The notes beneath the pieces were generated by a model. That model did not search any database. It saw only the letters and a program-made list of their open reading frames with translations, and was not told where the DNA came from. Positions 51,944-62,165 of a DNA stretch of 64,000 bases are shown one piece after another (the stretch's first letter is position 1; every line of letters begins with the position of its first letter). The stretch is from assembly GCA_964418425.1 (NCBI GenBank), contig CAYQLT010000011.1, forward strand, positions 1-64,000, written 5' to 3'. Both the position numbers and the translations under genes were made by a program. Source of the stretch: CAYQLT01 sp964418425 (GTDB lineage: Bacteria; Bacillota; Limnochordia; Limnochordales; Geochordaceae).

Positions 51944-53881
51944 CTATCCCTCCGCCGGGCGCGGCTGCTTGGCCGGCGGCTCCAGAAGGCCATCGCCGTC
52001 CAGGGCCCGGCGGCGCTCCTTGGACTCCTGGGTTACGGGTGCCGGCCTGGCAGGCTCGACGGCAGCAGCCGGGGCCCGGGCCGGCAGTTCCCGACCCTCG
52101 ACGGCCGCCACGAAGGCCTCCCGATCCAGGGTTTCCCGTTCCTCCAGCGCCTGGACCACCCGCTGCAGGGCCTCCCGATGCTCCTTCAGGATGTTGGAAG
52201 CCCGAGTGTAGGCCTCTTCGATGAGGCTGCGGACCTCGTCGTCGATGGCCGCCGCCACCTGCTCGCTGTAGTTGCGGTCCCGGGCGATGTCGCGGCCCAG
52301 GAAGATGAGGTCCTCGTGCTGGCGCCCGAAGGTGAGAGGCCCCAGCTTGCTCATGCCCCAGGCCATCACCATGGTTCGGGCCAGCTTGGTGGCCTGCTCG
52401 AGATCGTTTTGGGCCCCCGTGCTCACCTCGTTGAAGGCCAGCTCCTCGGCGGCCCGCCCACCCAGGATGTGGGCCAGGCGATCCAGGAGCTCGCTGCGGG
52501 TCTCCACCATGCGGTCCTCGTCGGGGAGCACCATGGTGTAGCCCCCCGCCAGCCCACGGCCCACGATGGTCACCTTATGCACCGGGTCCGAATGGGGCAG
52601 GAAGTGGGCCACGAGAGCGTGCCCGGCCTCGTGGTAGGCCAGCACCTTCTTGTCCTGGGGCCGGATCACTCGCCGCCGCCGCTCGGGCCCCATCAGCACG
52701 CGGTCGATGGCCTCCTCGCACTCGTCCATTCCAATGCGCTTCTTGCCCCGCCGGGCCGCCAGGATGGCCGCCTCGTTCATGACGTTCTCCAGGTCGGCCC
52801 CCACAAAACCCGGGGTGCGCCGGGCCAGCACCTTCAGGTCCACGTCCGGACCCAGCGGCTTGTTGCGGCTGTGTACCTTCAGGATCTCGTAGCGACCCTC
52901 CACATCCGGGCGGTCCACCACCACTTTGCGGTCAAACCGTCCCGGCCGCAAAAGCGCCGGGTCCAGCACGTCCGGACGGTTGGTGGCCGCCATAATGATA
53001 ATGCCGCTGTTGGGCTCAAAACCGTCCATCTCCACCAGAAGTTGGTTGAGAGTCTGCTCCCGCTCGTCGTGGCCGCCGCCCAGCCCGGCACCCCGCTGGC
53101 GGCCCACCGCATCCAGCTCGTCGATGAAGACGATGCACGGGCTGTTTTTCTTGGCCGTCTCGAACAGGTCCCGCACCCGGGCGGCTCCCACGCCCACAAA
53201 CATCTCCACGAAGTCCGAGCCGCTGATGCTGAAGAAGGGTACTCCTGCCTCTCCCGCCACGGCCCGCGCCAAAAGCGTCTTCCCGGTGCCCGGCGGGCCC
53301 ACCAGCAGGATACCCTTGGGGACCCTTGCTCCCATCTCCACGAACTTCTTGGGATGCTTGAGAAACTCCACGATCTCCTGAAGCTCTTGCTTGGCCTCGT
53401 CCAGGCCCGCCACATCGTTGAAAGTGACCTTGGTCTTCTCCTCGGTGTGCAGCCGGGCCCGGCTCTTGCCGAAAGACATGGCCCGGTTGGAGCCGCCCTG
53501 CATCTGGTTGAGGAAAAAGAGCCAGATGCCCACAAAGACCACCAGCGTGATCAGGTTGGGCAGCAGGCTCAGCCACCACGGCGGGCTCGGCGGGGGCTCC
53601 ACGGCGATCTGGACGCCCTTCTCCTCCAGGCGCTTGATCAGGTCGCCGCCGTTGGGCGGGATGTTGGTCACGAAGGTGGTGTTATCCCGCAACACGCCCT
53701 CGATCTTCTGATCCCCGATGACCCGCACGCTGACCAGCTGTCCGGCCTCGAGGTACCTCACGAACTGCCAGTACTCGATCTGCCGCTTGCCTTCGGAGGG
53801 GGAATAAAAGGTGCTCACGATCGCGATGAAGATGATCGCGATGAGCAGGTAGAGGCTGATGCCTCTCAGGAACCTGTTCAA
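51944..53881 (-). CDS. ftsH: ATP-dependent membrane zinc protease FtsH
   Basis: Degrades membrane and regulatory proteins. 645 residues from TTG 53881, chosen because GGGGAGG is seven bases upstream. Two membrane helices (about 5-24 and 103-124), AAA domain with Walker A GPPGTGKT (195-202), Walker B IVFIDELDAVG, SRH MAATNRPDVLDPALLRPGRF, and zinc site H417-EAG-H421. The C-terminal 50 residues are a Pro/Ala/Arg-rich tail. In many Firmicutes the order is tilS-hpt-ftsH; hpt is absent here. Confidence 0.97.
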   Translation of the reverse strand: MNRFLRGISLYLLIAIIFIAIVSTFYSPSEGKRQIEYWQFVRYLEAGQLVSVRVIGDQKIEGVLRDNTTFVTNIPPNGGDLIKRLEEKGVQIAVEPPPSPPWWLSLLPNLITLVVFVGIWLFFLNQMQGGSNRAMSFGKSRARLHTEEKTKVTFNDVAGLDEAKQELQEIVEFLKHPKKFVEMGARVPKGILLVGPPGTGKTLLARAVAGEAGVPFFSISGSDFVEMFVGVGAARVRDLFETAKKNSPCIVFIDELDAVGRQRGAGLGGGHDEREQTLNQLLVEMDGFEPNSGIIIMAATNRPDVLDPALLRPGRFDRKVVVDRPDVEGRYEILKVHSRNKPLGPDVDLKVLARRTPGFVGADLENVMNEAAILAARRGKKRIGMDECEEAIDRVLMGPERRRRVIRPQDKKVLAYHEAGHALVAHFLPHSDPVHKVTIVGRGLAGGYTMVLPDEDRMVETRSELLDRLAHILGGRAAEELAFNEVSTGAQNDLEQATKLARTMVMAWGMSKLGPLTFGRQHEDLIFLGRDIARDRNYSEQVAAAIDDEVRSLIEEAYTRASNILKEHREALQRVVQALEERETLDREAFVAAVEGRELPARAPAAAVEPARPAPVTQESKERRRALDGDGLLEPPAKQPRPAEG

Positions 53882-54000
53882 CCCCGGGCCTCCCCTCCGC
53901 TGCCCCGGACCTCGATCCAACGCCCCCACCCCACCGACAGGTGACGCCGGGCCCCCGGCCCGGCGCCCCCTTGCTTCACGGTCCGTATCGCTTCCAGCCC

Positions 54001-54006
54001 ATTATA
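54001..54006 (-). promoter_or_regulatory. Extended -10 promoter element of ftsH
   Basis: Minus strand TGGTATAATGG, the same extended -10 form as in front of hflX, between the tilS stop and the ftsH start. No -35 is visible. Confidence 0.6.
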
Positions 54007-54023
54007 CCACGCGGCCCGAACCC

Positions 54024-55097
54024 CTACCCATCGCCGTCCCGGGGCCGGCCCGCGGCCGCGGCCATCCACAGCCAGCCCTCCGACACTCCGGCCCGCACGC
54101 CGTGGGGAAGATGGACCACCCGACCGCCGTGCCCGCGCCGGGCCAGCTCCAGAACAGCCTCCACGGCCTGCAGCCCCAGTGCCCCCCGCCTGCCGCCCGA
54201 TACCTCTTCGAACGCCCGCACCACAATCCGTCGCGCCAGGGGCGCAGGCAATGCGCCCAGGGGCCGGGCGGGTACGGCCAGCCTTCCCCCCTGCTTTGTG
54301 GCGGCCAGCCGTCGCCACGCCTCCTGGGCCTGGCCCCGAAGGTAGGCCTCGTCCTCGCGGGCCAGCGACGCCAGCCTCACCAGCGCGCGGCGGGCCCCCG
54401 GACGGATGCGGGATTCGATGAGGGGCAAAAGTTCGTGCCGAACCCGATTGCGCAAGGGCAACTCCCAGCGGTTGCTCTCGTCCTCCACCGGGGCCAGGCC
54501 CGCCTGGTGGCAGTACTCCTGAACCTCTTCCCGCCACACCTCGATGAGGGGACGAACGAAACGGCCCCGCACGGGAGGGATTCCTCCCAGCCCGGCCACC
54601 CCCGCGCCCCGGAGAACCCACATCAGCACCGTTTCGGCCTGGTCGTCGGCGGTGTGGCCCAAGGCCACCTTCTGGGCTCCCAGCTCCCCGGCCGCCTCCT
54701 CCAGGGCCCGATAGCGCAGCTCCCGGGCCGCCGTCTCCAGGGAGAGCCGCCGCAGCCGCGCCCACGTCGGCACCTCCACCCGCCGCACGTGAAACCCAAC
54801 CCCCAGCGTCGAGGCCAGCGCCGACGCGGCGGCCAGGTCAGCCTCTACGGCGGCCCCCCGAATGCCGTGGTCCACATAGAGCGCCTCCAGCCTCAGGGAG
54901 AGCCTCTCGGAAAGCAGGGCCAGCGCGTGGGTCAACGCCGAGGAGTCCGGGCCGCCCGACAACCCGATGAGCACTCGCTCGCCGGGTTGCAGCATGGCAA
55001 AGCGCCGCACGGTGCGAGCCATCTTCAGAAAGAGGCGACTTCGCCGCAGCGCCGCCGCGGGTACCGTAGCACTCGCCCCTTCCACTTGCACGCACAC
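54024..55097 (-). CDS. tilS: tRNA(Ile)-lysidine synthetase
   Basis: Modifies C34 of the CAU-anticodon tRNA-Ile to lysidine so it reads AUA. P-loop SGGPDS (47-52), YVDHGIRG, and LGHTADDQAETVLMWVLRGAG, then the substrate region up to about 230, are clear. 357 residues; it lacks the full C-terminal domain of the longest TilS proteins. GTG 55097 is assumed; ATG 55022 is possible but would remove conserved LFLK sequence. Confidence 0.93.
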   Translation of the reverse strand: MCVQVEGASATVPAAALRRSRLFLKMARTVRRFAMLQPGERVLIGLSGGPDSSALTHALALLSERLSLRLEALYVDHGIRGAAVEADLAAASALASTLGVGFHVRRVEVPTWARLRRLSLETAARELRYRALEEAAGELGAQKVALGHTADDQAETVLMWVLRGAGVAGLGGIPPVRGRFVRPLIEVWREEVQEYCHQAGLAPVEDESNRWELPLRNRVRHELLPLIESRIRPGARRALVRLASLAREDEAYLRGQAQEAWRRLAATKQGGRLAVPARPLGALPAPLARRIVVRAFEEVSGGRRGALGLQAVEAVLELARRGHGGRVVHLPHGVRAGVSEGWLWMAAAAGRPRDGDG

Positions 55098-55122
55098 CCC
55101 CGCAGGCCCGGCCCAAACCCCA

Positions 55123-55153
55123 ACAAAAGAGACGGCCCGCGAGGGCGGACCGT
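55123..55153 (-). terminator. Rho-independent terminator after the SPW gene
   Basis: Minus strand ACGGTCCGC, loop CCTC, GCGGGCCGT (nine base pairs with one G-T), followed by CTCTTTTGTT. It ends the spoIIE/SPW transcript just before tilS. Confidence 0.8.
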
Positions 55154-55194
55154 CCGATCAAGCAAGCAGCCTGCGACAACCGGCTTGCAAACCG

Positions 55195-55362
55195 CTAGGT
55201 CCCGGCCTTGGACTGCGCGGCCGTGTTGGACCAGTAAGCGAGAACCGCAACGATAATGCCGCCGACCACGCTGATCCACCGCAGCGGATCAAAGCTGGTC
55301 ACCACGAAGGGCAGGATGATGAGCAGGACACCAACGACCACGTTGACCCAGTTCTGCCACAC
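55195..55362 (-). CDS. SPW-repeat small membrane protein
   Basis: 55 residues: NWVNVVVGVLLIILPFVVT (helix 1), then FDPLRWISVVGGIIVAVLAY (helix 2) and WSNTAAQSKAGT. The N-W start and the spacing of the two helices match the SPW repeat family, whose role is unknown. GTG 55362 is preceded by AGGGGGG with suitable spacing. It sits between spoIIE and tilS with its own terminator downstream. Confidence 0.82.
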   Translation of the reverse strand: MWQNWVNVVVGVLLIILPFVVTSFDPLRWISVVGGIIVAVLAYWSNTAAQSKAGT

Positions 55363-55386
55363 GGCGGATTTCCCCCCTCAGCTGGA

Positions 55387-57879
55387 CTAGGGGCTGGGCC
55401 CACGTTCCACGTTGCCTGAACGTCGCTGGCGCTGCTTGCTTGCCCTCCATCCCCTCGCGGGCCGCATGAATCCACTGTCAGTATAGGCCAGGCCCTGATC
55501 CGCGTCAAGCGCATGGACCACGGCCACCGCCGCCGTCACATCGTCGGGCCATTCGCCTGCGGTGAGCTGGTCCAGGCATGCCATTATCGTCCGGGCCACC
55601 TGCCGCGCGTCGCGCCTGCCCGGGTCACCCGGGCCTACGGCCAGCAGGTCCGCCGCGTGCTGCAGGCACCCCTCCACCGCCGAGCCGAGCCGGGCCGCGC
55701 CGTCGGTCAGCATGACCAGCGCATCGCCGTCCGCCACCGGTCGCCTCAAGACCTCCACCTCCACCGAAGGGACGATGCCCGCCGGCAGGGCCCGCCCCTC
55801 CAGGGGTTCCAGGCGACCCTCACGGAGGATGAAGCTGGGAAACGCCCCGGCTTTGGCCAGTTCCAGTTCCCCCTGGGCCAGGTCCCAGACCGCCACGTCC
55901 AGGGTGGCAAAGCGCTCGTCCACCGAGCGGGCCACCAGGGCCGCGTTGGCGCAGCGGATGGCGGCCGCGGGATCCAGGCCGCTGCCCAGGGCGGCGCAGG
56001 CCAGGCGAAGCGCGGCTTCGCTTTCCCTGGCCGCCTCCGGCCCGCTGCCCATACCGTCGCTCACCACCAGGGCGGCCGCTGCGGGTCCCAGCTCCAGGCG
56101 GGTGAAACTGTCACCCGAGCACTCCTCGCCGGACCGGCAGCGGGTCATGAAGGCCACCTGCACGCCGAAGCGGGGGCGGCGCACCATCTCAACGCGGCAG
56201 CCCGTGCCCGCCGGGCCGTCCTGACCGAACCGGCAGGCGCTTTGCCTCACCCCGTACGCGCACCCCTCGGCCTCGCTGACCAGAGCGACCAGCCGGGCCG
56301 CACACTGGCCGGGGCCCGGGCAGGGACGCAGGAGCTGGACGGCGACCTCCCGGCGGGCGCCCCGGCCGCAGACGAATACCCAGCTGGCGGGCCAGCCGCT
56401 ACGCCCCAGATGGCGGGCCAACCGGATCTGGGCCTGCCCGTCCACCTGCTGAAGCTGGCGGCCCAGGCCGATACGGGCCTCCTCCAGAACCCGGGCCACG
56501 CCCTCCAGTTCGCAGGCAAGGCGGCGACTCTCCCTGTGCAGCTTCGACCTGGCCTCTTCCTCTGCGGCCGCCAGCGAGACGACGTCCATGGCCGACCCGC
56601 TGAGCCGCACCGGCTGGACGCACCGGGCGGCCAGGCTCTCGGGTAGCCCGGGCAAGCCGTCCGGTCGGGTTTCCCTGGCAGCCTGCACGAGCTGCAGCAC
56701 ATCCCAGAAGGAGGCGTAGCCGTGGGCCTCCCAGCAGTGCTCCCAGCTCGCACAGCCGGCGCAACATCGGGCCTGAACCATCTCGACCAACCGGTGCGCT
56801 TGCTCGGCAGGCCCGTCGGATTGCGGCGCGGCTTCGTAGGCCGCCCTGAGCGCCTCCACCATCCCGGCCAGCTGGCCCAGCGTCGCCTGCACCCGAGCGG
56901 CCATCCACTGGACCCCGGGCTCGGCCGGCCCGACGTCGTCCGCTGGGGCCCCCTCTTGCGAGCCCGGCGCTTCCGCCCAGCCGGCAAGACGCCTCTCCAG
57001 CAGGGTCAGCGTTCGGCCGGGCATCACCGCGAACGCCAGGCCGGCCACCGCCGAATGGGCAAGGGCCCACCCCACCCACTCGGGGGAGGGCGCCGAGAGG
57101 CTTGCGGCAGCTACGCTGGCCACGGCCAGGACACCCATCCACCGGCGACGCAAGCCGCAGGCGGCAGTCGAGGCCACACCTCCGGCGGCCACCGCCAGCC
57201 CGTACAGTACCCACCGTGAATCGCCCAGGGCCAGTGCGCTCGCCGTAACCACCGCCACCGAGGCACCTGCGGGCGCCCCGGCCACCGACGCGGCGGCCAG
57301 CGTCAGGAAGGGAGATGCGACGGCCGCCGGCTGAAGCGGACCCCATGCCAGGGCCTGAAGCCCCAAGCAGACGGCCCCTACCAGGCTCAGAGAGCCGGCG
57401 GCCCGTTCGCCGGGAGCACGCGTCTGCCAGGAGAGGCCGCCCCATAACGCCGACAGGATGGGCCCCCACAGGCGTACCAGCGCCCCCGTGGCCGCCGACT
57501 GAGCCGCCGTCTCGATCCACCAGTGGGGAACATGGGCCCGGGAGGCTCCCCACCCCACCACCCGAACCAGGGCCGTGACCCCTGCCGCCACCAGGGCTGC
57601 CCGATGGGGTAGCAAGGAGAACCGGCCGTCGGGGGGCGCCGCCTTCGCCAAAGCCCAGCCGACGGCAACGGTGGCCAGCGACCCCAGCGCCTGCGCTCCC
57701 CCGGCCACCACCGCGCTTCCCAGCACCACCGCGGCGCCCAGCGGCCCGAGCACCTCCCGGCCCAGCCCCAGGCTTCCGAAGAAAGCAGCGGCGCCAAAGG
57801 GCTGAAGGCCGTCGATGCGCGCCAGGGAAAGGCACAGGCCCAGCCCGAAGGCCCCCGCCACCCGGGCGGTGCGTGGCAC
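55387..57879 (-). CDS. spoIIE: Stage II sporulation protein E (serine phosphatase)
   Basis: Dephosphorylates SpoIIAA to activate sigma-F in the forespore and joins the division septum. 830 residues: about ten N-terminal membrane helices (to about 300), a central regulatory region rich in cysteine (ARCCAGCASWEHCW), and a C-terminal PP2C phosphatase with metal-binding LVVSDGMGSGPEA and PDDVTAAVAVVH. GTG 57879 follows GGGAGGG. The gene marks this organism as a spore former. Confidence 0.95.
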   Translation of the reverse strand: MPRTARVAGAFGLGLCLSLARIDGLQPFGAAAFFGSLGLGREVLGPLGAAVVLGSAVVAGGAQALGSLATVAVGWALAKAAPPDGRFSLLPHRAALVAAGVTALVRVVGWGASRAHVPHWWIETAAQSAATGALVRLWGPILSALWGGLSWQTRAPGERAAGSLSLVGAVCLGLQALAWGPLQPAAVASPFLTLAAASVAGAPAGASVAVVTASALALGDSRWVLYGLAVAAGGVASTAACGLRRRWMGVLAVASVAAASLSAPSPEWVGWALAHSAVAGLAFAVMPGRTLTLLERRLAGWAEAPGSQEGAPADDVGPAEPGVQWMAARVQATLGQLAGMVEALRAAYEAAPQSDGPAEQAHRLVEMVQARCCAGCASWEHCWEAHGYASFWDVLQLVQAARETRPDGLPGLPESLAARCVQPVRLSGSAMDVVSLAAAEEEARSKLHRESRRLACELEGVARVLEEARIGLGRQLQQVDGQAQIRLARHLGRSGWPASWVFVCGRGARREVAVQLLRPCPGPGQCAARLVALVSEAEGCAYGVRQSACRFGQDGPAGTGCRVEMVRRPRFGVQVAFMTRCRSGEECSGDSFTRLELGPAAAALVVSDGMGSGPEAARESEAALRLACAALGSGLDPAAAIRCANAALVARSVDERFATLDVAVWDLAQGELELAKAGAFPSFILREGRLEPLEGRALPAGIVPSVEVEVLRRPVADGDALVMLTDGAARLGSAVEGCLQHAADLLAVGPGDPGRRDARQVARTIMACLDQLTAGEWPDDVTAAVAVVHALDADQGLAYTDSGFMRPARGWRASKQRQRRSGNVERGPSP

Positions 57880-58078
57880 CGGCGGTTCCCTCCCCGTGCC
57901 ACCCTACCACACGGGCCATGGAGCCGGTGTCGATCCGGGCAAGCGGGGTTTCGTGGCGTCCCCGCACCGCTCGATCCGTGCCGGCACCACCCGAGCCTCT
58001 CGGGCGGCCGGGCAAGGCGCCCCCCTCGCTCGAGGCTGGGGCAAGCCAGCGGGGCGGGCGGCGTGCGGAAGCGCTCCC

Positions 58079-58765
58079 TCAAAACCGCCGACCCTGAAAC
58101 GGCCGGCCTTCCTTCAGGCGCCTGGCCAGCTCCAGGGTCCAGTCCAGGTGGGATTTCTTGGACTGATAGTCGAATTCGCCGCGAAAGCGAAACTCCACCC
58201 GGACTCGATGCACGCTTCCCAGGTCCTCCTCCACCAGGCGGAAGGCATCCTGCCCCTTCAGCAGGCGCACGAACTGCCGTCCTACCTCCAGGTCGCCGAC
58301 CGCGGGCGCGCCCGGCCCCTCGGAGAAGTCATAGGTGAGAGTCATCGCGCCCGGCTCGTCCGCCCGCTCCCGGCCCGGCATGGCCGCGGCCTCCAGCTCC
58401 CCCAGGTGGTCGGACAGGACGTCGCACGCCTTGAGGATCACGTCCAGGTCTGCTTCCAGCCGGTCATCCTCGTCCCCGTCCTCCCACCCGGTCGGCTCCT
58501 CCCACACGCCGGCCGATGCCCCCCACGTCGGCTCGGCCGGCTGGAGAAGCGAGCTGGAAGCCTCAACCTCGGCCGCGTCGGGGCCTCTTTCCCACGGCCA
58601 CCGCTCGGCGACCTCGAACCGGCCGCTCTCCCGATCAAACTCAAAGGGGTTGCGGGTCCAATTGTGGCTGATCTGGCGCAGGCGCTCGAACTCCCGGCGG
58701 GAAAGGTGCTGTCGCAAAAGTTTCCGCCACCGGGGGTCGATGCCGGCGGATCGCTTGGGTGTCAA
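58079..58765 (-). CDS. Protein of unknown function coupled to a histidine kinase
   Basis: 228 residues, no recognised domain. The N-terminal 45 residues are basic and helical (KLLRQHLSRREFERLRQISH), the centre is acidic and Trp-rich, and the C-terminal 60 residues are beta-like and charged (VEFRFRGEFDYQSKKSH). No signal or membrane segment. TTG 58765 overlaps the kinase stop (TTGA) with GGAGGTGG upstream; GTG 58774 is an alternative. The coupling suggests a link to the two-component system. Confidence 0.65.
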   Translation of the reverse strand: MTPKRSAGIDPRWRKLLRQHLSRREFERLRQISHNWTRNPFEFDRESGRFEVAERWPWERGPDAAEVEASSSLLQPAEPTWGASAGVWEEPTGWEDGDEDDRLEADLDVILKACDVLSDHLGELEAAAMPGRERADEPGAMTLTYDFSEGPGAPAVGDLEVGRQFVRLLKGQDAFRLVEEDLGSVHRVRVEFRFRGEFDYQSKKSHLDWTLELARRLKEGRPFQGRRF

Positions 58766-59958
58766 GCCGGCCACCTCCGTTGGGCGCCCACCTCCGGCAT
58801 GGCCCCGGGCTTCGCCACGGGCAAAGTCACCCGAAAGCGCGCCCCGCCTTCCGAACGGTTCTCCGCCGAGACCGACCCGCCGTGGGCCTCAACCAGGGAC
58901 CGGACGATGGAGAGCCCCACGCCGAACCCGCCGGTGGCCCGGGTCCTGGAAGGGTCGCCCCGGTAGAAGTGGTCGAAGATGTACGGCAGGTCGGCCGGCG
59001 AGATGCCCGTCCCGTTGTCCTCCACCTCCAGCAACACCCGTTGCCCCTCCGACGCCACCCGGATCCGGATGCGCCCGGTACCGGACGAAACATGCCGCAG
59101 GGCGTTGGAAAGAAGGTTCAGCAGCACCTGGCCCATTCGATCCGGATCCACGTCCGCCACCGCAGCGCCCCGGCCCTGCACGTCCAGTTCCACCTCGACT
59201 CCCTTCTCCTGGGCCTGGGGCCTCCAGAGGTCCACGATCTGGGCGGCCAGTTCGCCCAGGTCCGTCGGCCGGCGGTGGAGCGCCAGCTCTCCTGCCTCGG
59301 CCAGGGCCAGGTCCCGCAGGTCCGTCACCAGCCGACCCAGCAGCGCCACCTGCCCGTGCACGGCCGTAAGGCGCTCCGGCGAGGGGGGTATGACGCCGTC
59401 CAGCATCGCCTCCAGACTCGCCTGCACCACCGTCAGCGGGGTCTTGAGCTCATGGGCGATGTCGGCGAGCAGACGGCGGCGGCGCCGGTCCTCCTCGTCC
59501 AGCGCCCGCTCCATGAGCGTGAAGGCCGCATCCAGCTGGTCCAGCTCGTCGCCGCCATCCGGGGACCTCCACGAAGACTGCCGGGCCCGGCCCAGGGCCC
59601 GGCGGGCCAGCCGGCTGAGGCGGCGGCTCATGCCCCTGGCCATGACCACCCCCACCGCGCCTCCGAACAGGGCTGCGCCAGCCCCCACCCTCCACAACAC
59701 TTCCTCCACCCGGCTCAGGAACCGCCGCTCGGGTACCCCCATCCACACGCCCATCACCGCAGCCCAGCGCGGCCCCATCATGCGCCGCATCTGGGCAAGG
59801 TGAGGCTCGTCGGTCGCCGACAGGCCGTCTCCGGGAGCTGTGGCCCGTGCCTGCACGTAGCGCAGGTAGCTCCGAAACTCGGAACCGACCGCCATCCTGG
59901 CGGCCAGGCCCACCGCCGCCACCGACAGCACCGCCACAAGGGCGAAGGCTACGGCCAT
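58762..59958 (-). CDS. Sensor histidine kinase (HAMP type)
   Basis: 398 residues: membrane helix (1-24), a short external region of about 60 residues, second helix (about 89-106), HAMP linker, phospho-acceptor H169 (DIAHELKTPLT), and ATPase boxes NLLSNALRH (N), VEDNGTGISPADL (G1) and GFGVGLSIV (G2). ATG 59958 comes right after the regulator stop with GGGAG upstream; GTG 59988 would overlap the regulator. The signal is unknown. Confidence 0.9.
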   Translation of the reverse strand: MAVAFALVAVLSVAAVGLAARMAVGSEFRSYLRYVQARATAPGDGLSATDEPHLAQMRRMMGPRWAAVMGVWMGVPERRFLSRVEEVLWRVGAGAALFGGAVGVVMARGMSRRLSRLARRALGRARQSSWRSPDGGDELDQLDAAFTLMERALDEEDRRRRRLLADIAHELKTPLTVVQASLEAMLDGVIPPSPERLTAVHGQVALLGRLVTDLRDLALAEAGELALHRRPTDLGELAAQIVDLWRPQAQEKGVEVELDVQGRGAAVADVDPDRMGQVLLNLLSNALRHVSSGTGRIRIRVASEGQRVLLEVEDNGTGISPADLPYIFDHFYRGDPSRTRATGGFGVGLSIVRSLVEAHGGSVSAENRSEGGARFRVTLPVAKPGAMPEVGAQRRWPA

Positions 59959-59959
59959 C

Positions 59960-60754
<795 letters not shown>

Positions 60755-60972
60755 AGATTCTCCCACCCGGGTCTAGCTTCGTCCCCTGGCACGCATGCCG
60801 TCAAGAGAGAGGTTCGCAGGGAGACGGCGCAGGGTATGGAATCCCCTCGGGCGGCTGGAGCCATCCGGCTCCCGTCCATGCGGGCCCGCCGAGGTGGCCA
60901 AGGCGCGACAGGTCCGCCCGGACGGCCACCGGCATGACGGCACGACAGCGCGGAAGGGGAGGAGGCCGACCG

Positions 60973-62007
60973 TTGCGAGTCCTTCTTGCCGGCGGCGCCG
61001 GGTATGTGGGCAGTCACACGGCGCTTGCGCTCATGGACGCCGGTTACCAGGTGGTGGTGCTCGACGACCTGAGCACCGGCCACCGCGAGGCGGTGGCGGG
61101 CGCGGAGGTGGTGGTGGCCGATGTGGCCGACCGCGCCGGCCTTGCGCGGGCGCTGGAGGAGGCAGGACGTTTTGACGCGCTCATCCATTTTGCGGCCCGC
61201 ACGCGCGTCGACGAATCCATGAGCGATCCCGGCCTCTACTTCCGGGTGAACGTGGGTGGCACGCTCAACCTGCTGGAAGCCGCCGTGGCGGCTGGCGTCC
61301 GGTACTTCGTCTTCTCTTCCTCGGCCGCCGTTTACGGCGAACCGGAGAGGGTACCCATCCACGAAACTCACCGCCTGGCTCCCACCAGCCCGTACGGTCA
61401 GAGCAAGCTGGCGGTGGAATCGCTGCTGCCGTGGTATGAACGGGCCCACGGCCTCAAGTGGGTCAGCCTGCGCTACTTCAATGCGGCCGGGGCGGATCCC
61501 CTGGGAAGAAGCGGCGAGGATCACCATCCGGAGACCCACCTCATCCCGTCGATCCTCCTGTGCGCCCTGGGGCGCCGGGGGCCGGTGGCCATCTTCGGCA
61601 CGGACTGGCCCACCCCCGACGGCACCTGTATCCGAGACTTCGTGCATGTATGCGACCTTGCCGAGGCCCACCGCCTGGCCCTGGAGTACCTGGCCCGGGG
61701 CGGAGGCAGCGCAGCGTTTAACCTGGGCAGCGGACAGGGGTTTTCCGTCCGACAGGTCATCGAGTTGTGCCGGCGGGTGACGGGGGTGGACATCCCCGTC
61801 CAGCACGCGCACCGGCGGCCCGGCGACCCGGCGGCGCTGGTTGCGGCTTGCGACCGGGCCCGGACGGAGCTGGGCTGGCAGGCCCGTTACCCGTCGCTGG
61901 AGTCCATGGTGGAGACCGCATGGGCCTGGCACCGGGCTCACCCGGACGGCTTTCAGGGGTCCCGTACGGTTCCCCCCGGGACCATCGGCCGGGGCCTCGA
62001 CCCGTAA
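60973..62007 (+). CDS. galE: UDP-glucose 4-epimerase
   Basis: Interconverts UDP-glucose and UDP-galactose; 344 residues, extended short-chain dehydrogenase fold. NAD motif AGGAGYVGSH (5-14), S117 (FSSSAAVYG), Y141-x3-K145 (YGQSK), and SLRYFNAAGADP with the GEDHHPETHLIP segment specific to GalE. TTG 60973 follows GGAGG by seven bases. The last 20 residues are unconserved. Confidence 0.93.
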   Translation: MRVLLAGGAGYVGSHTALALMDAGYQVVVLDDLSTGHREAVAGAEVVVADVADRAGLARALEEAGRFDALIHFAARTRVDESMSDPGLYFRVNVGGTLNLLEAAVAAGVRYFVFSSSAAVYGEPERVPIHETHRLAPTSPYGQSKLAVESLLPWYERAHGLKWVSLRYFNAAGADPLGRSGEDHHPETHLIPSILLCALGRRGPVAIFGTDWPTPDGTCIRDFVHVCDLAEAHRLALEYLARGGGSAAFNLGSGQGFSVRQVIELCRRVTGVDIPVQHAHRRPGDPAALVAACDRARTELGWQARYPSLESMVETAWAWHRAHPDGFQGSRTVPPGTIGRGLDP

Positions 62008-62036
62008 AATGCGCACGTCCACCTGCACAAAGCGTA

Positions 62037-62064
62037 TTGACAGGGTCGTCCCCGGTGCTAGGAT
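62037..62064 (+). promoter_or_regulatory. Promoter of the ATP-grasp/aminomutase operon
   Basis: TTGACA (62037-62042), 16 bases, TAGGAT (62059-62064) within GTGCTAGGAT, about 100 bases before the first gene. It resembles the tRNA-Leu promoter (TTGACAGGG...GTGCTAG) in layout. Confidence 0.7.
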
Positions 62065-62165
62065 CAAGCCGGCTCCAGCGCAGGCCCCGGTCGGGGGATC
62101 CGGCAACCGCCCGGTGGGCTTGTTGCATTCGGCCCCGAAGTGGAGATGACCTCACAAGCTTTCCC

